Origin: CAZIPN01 sp964541225
Lineage (GTDB): Bacteria; Actinomycetota; Coriobacteriia; Anaerosomatales; JAAXUF01
Length of the DNA: 25,411 bases
Direction of reading: 5' to 3'
Assembly (NCBI GenBank): GCA_964541225.1
Contig: CAZIPN010000027.1
Span: 1 to 25,411, forward strand
This document shows, piece by piece, positions 24,094 through 25,411 of this stretch. The translations under genes and the position numbers were made by a program. The notes below the pieces were generated by a model. That model was not told where the DNA came from and ran no database searches. It worked only from the letters and a program-made list of their open reading frames with translations. Position 1 is the first letter of the stretch. Each line of letters opens with the position of its first letter.

Positions 24094-25411
24094 GCGCACG
24101 CCCTCGTAAACGGGGCCGCCGTGGTGGCGGCGGATCCACGCAGGAACAGCCGCAACCATCAGTCAAGCGAGAGGATCTTCTCGACAAGACGGTCGCCGAG
24201 CTTCGCGCGATGGCCACAGAGCTCGGGCTTGACACCAAGGTGCTGAAGAAGAAAGACGAACTCATCGACGCCGTGCTCGAGGCGAAGGTCAAGTCCGAGG
24301 GGTTCATTGAAATCCAGGGGGTTCTTGACGTTCTTCCAGAGGGCTACGGCTTCGTGCGTACCGCCGGCTATTTGCCCGGAGATCGCGACGTCTATGTCTC
24401 GATGTCGGTCGTTCGCCGCAATGAACTCCGCCGAGGCGACATGGTTCAAGGTCAAGTTCGTCCGCCGAAGGAGACCGAGAAATACCCAGCGCTCCAGCGC
24501 CTCGACGCGATCAATGGCGCCGCTCCGGAGTTGGCGAAGGGACGAAAGCGTTTCGCGGATCTGACGCCGGTCTACCCGGACGAGCGCTTGCGCATGGAGC
24601 ACGGCAAGGAGTTCATGACGGCGCGCACAATCGACATGGTGGCCCCGATCGGCAAGGGCCAGCGCGGACTGATCGTGTCGCCGCCGAAAGCGGGCAAGAC
24701 CACCGTCCTCAAAGATATCGCCGCTGCAATCACTGCGAACAATCCCGAAGTGCATCTCATGTGCCTGCTTGTCGACGAGCGGCCTGAAGAAGTCACGGAC
24801 ATGGAACGCTCGATCCACGGTGAGGTCGTTAGCTCGACGTTCGACATGCCGTCCGAGCAGCACATTGCCGTTGCAGAACTCGTGATGGAGCGCGCGAAAC
24901 GCCTTGTGGAAAGCGGGCACGATGTCGTCATCTTGCTAGACTCGATCACGAGGCTCGCTCGCGCATACAACCTGGCGCAGCCAGCGTCCGGCCGCATCCT
25001 CTCCGGGGGTGTTGACTCCCAGGCGCTGTACCCGCCCAAGAAGTTCTTCGGCGCGGCACGCAACATCGAGTTCGGCGGGTCGCTCACGATCCTTGCCACC
25101 GCGCTCGTGGACACGGGTTCGAAAATGGACGAGGTCATCTTTGAGGAGTTCAAAGGCACGGGCAACATGGAACTGCGCCTCGACCGTGGCCTTGCGGATC
25201 GTCGAATCTTCCCTGCTATTGACGTCATCACATCAGGCACCCGCAAGGAGGAGCTGCTGCTCGACTCGCAGGAGGCTCCGTTCGTGTGGGGTGTTCGCCG
25301 GATTCTGCACGGCATCGACAATGCCGAGCGGGCGATGGACATGCTGATCAAGGGCTTGAAGCAGACCACGAGCAACCAGGAGTTCCTCGTGCGCATGGCC
25401 AAGCAGGCGCA
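24090..25411 (+). CDS. rho: Transcription termination factor Rho (3' truncated by window)
   Basis: Hexameric RNA-dependent ATPase that ends transcription. The ATG overlaps the transaldolase TGA as ATGA. The frame stays open to the window end, 440 complete codons. A basic, Gly-rich leader (RPRKRGRRGGGGS) is followed by the Rho_N helical domain (about 28-65), the cold-shock-like RNA-binding domain with GVLDVLPEGYGFVR (about 75-145), and the ATPase core: Walker A PPKAGKTT at 198-205, DERPEEVTDM, Walker B in VVILLDSITRLARAYN, the Q-loop around GRILSGGVD, and the R-loop around KGTGNMELRLDR. All key motifs are intact. It lacks the very long basic insertion seen in many actinobacterial Rho proteins such as that of Mycobacterium. 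Only a short C-terminal end should be missing. Confidence 0.97.
   Translation, partial: MSARPRKRGRRGGGGSTQEQPQPSVKREDLLDKTVAELRAMATELGLDTKVLKKKDELIDAVLEAKVKSEGFIEIQGVLDVLPEGYGFVRTAGYLPGDRDVYVSMSVVRRNELRRGDMVQGQVRPPKETEKYPALQRLDAINGAAPELAKGRKRFADLTPVYPDERLRMEHGKEFMTARTIDMVAPIGKGQRGLIVSPPKAGKTTVLKDIAAAITANNPEVHLMCLLVDERPEEVTDMERSIHGEVVSSTFDMPSEQHIAVAELVMERAKRLVESGHDVVILLDSITRLARAYNLAQPASGRILSGGVDSQALYPPKKFFGAARNIEFGGSLTILATALVDTGSKMDEVIFEEFKGTGNMELRLDRGLADRRIFPAIDVITSGTRKEELLLDSQEAPFVWGVRRILHGIDNAERAMDMLIKGLKQTTSNQEFLVRMAKQA

Overview
The window looks like a chromosomal piece from a high-GC bacterium, most probably an actinobacterium. The main clue is gene order: argS, lysA, hom, thrB and rho occur in that order on one strand. 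This is a classic actinobacterial arrangement, here spread out by inserted genes. Together with Nuo subunits and a short Rho without a long N-terminal insertion, this makes a Coriobacteriia-like lineage (for example OPB41-type) my best guess, but it is an inference. Almost everything is on the + strand; only the thioredoxin-reductase-like gene is on the - strand. I see no rRNA, tRNA, CRISPR array, transposase or prophage gene.

Layout. 1-2781: the end of a complex I operon (3' part of nuoM, whole nuoN). 2989-4958: a membrane-anchored HtrA-type protease overlapping rlmH, then a triple tandem repeat copied from the 3' end of rlmH. 5057-5995 (-): a thioredoxin reductase homologue with an altered nucleotide-binding motif, divergent from a CreD-like membrane protein (6171-7433). 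7600-12756: argS, a secreted NlpC/P60-like protein, an SRPBCC-fold protein and lysA. 12978-16575: a large CHASE4-PAS-GGDEF-EAL cyclic-di-GMP enzyme overlapping an eight-TM protein of unknown function. 16748-18955: hom and thrB, with no thrC between them.

19063-25411: a tight run of sppA, a calcineurin-like phosphoesterase, a cyclic 2,3-diphosphoglycerate synthetase homologue, a 2-phosphoglycerate kinase homologue, transaldolase and rho (cut by the window end). Gaps are short or start and stop codons overlap, so this is probably one operon. The two phosphoglycerate genes together would make cyclic 2,3-diphosphoglycerate from 2-phosphoglycerate, a solute known from thermophilic methanogens. This is the most interesting part of the window. 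The adjacent phosphoesterase may act on the same compound or its precursor.

Two short tandem-repeat blocks, at 4941-5016 and 23313-23408, start in the stop-codon region of a gene and contain hairpins in their repeat units. In the second block each unit also carries a GTGA start/stop overlap, and the third, diverged unit keeps its hairpin despite many base changes.
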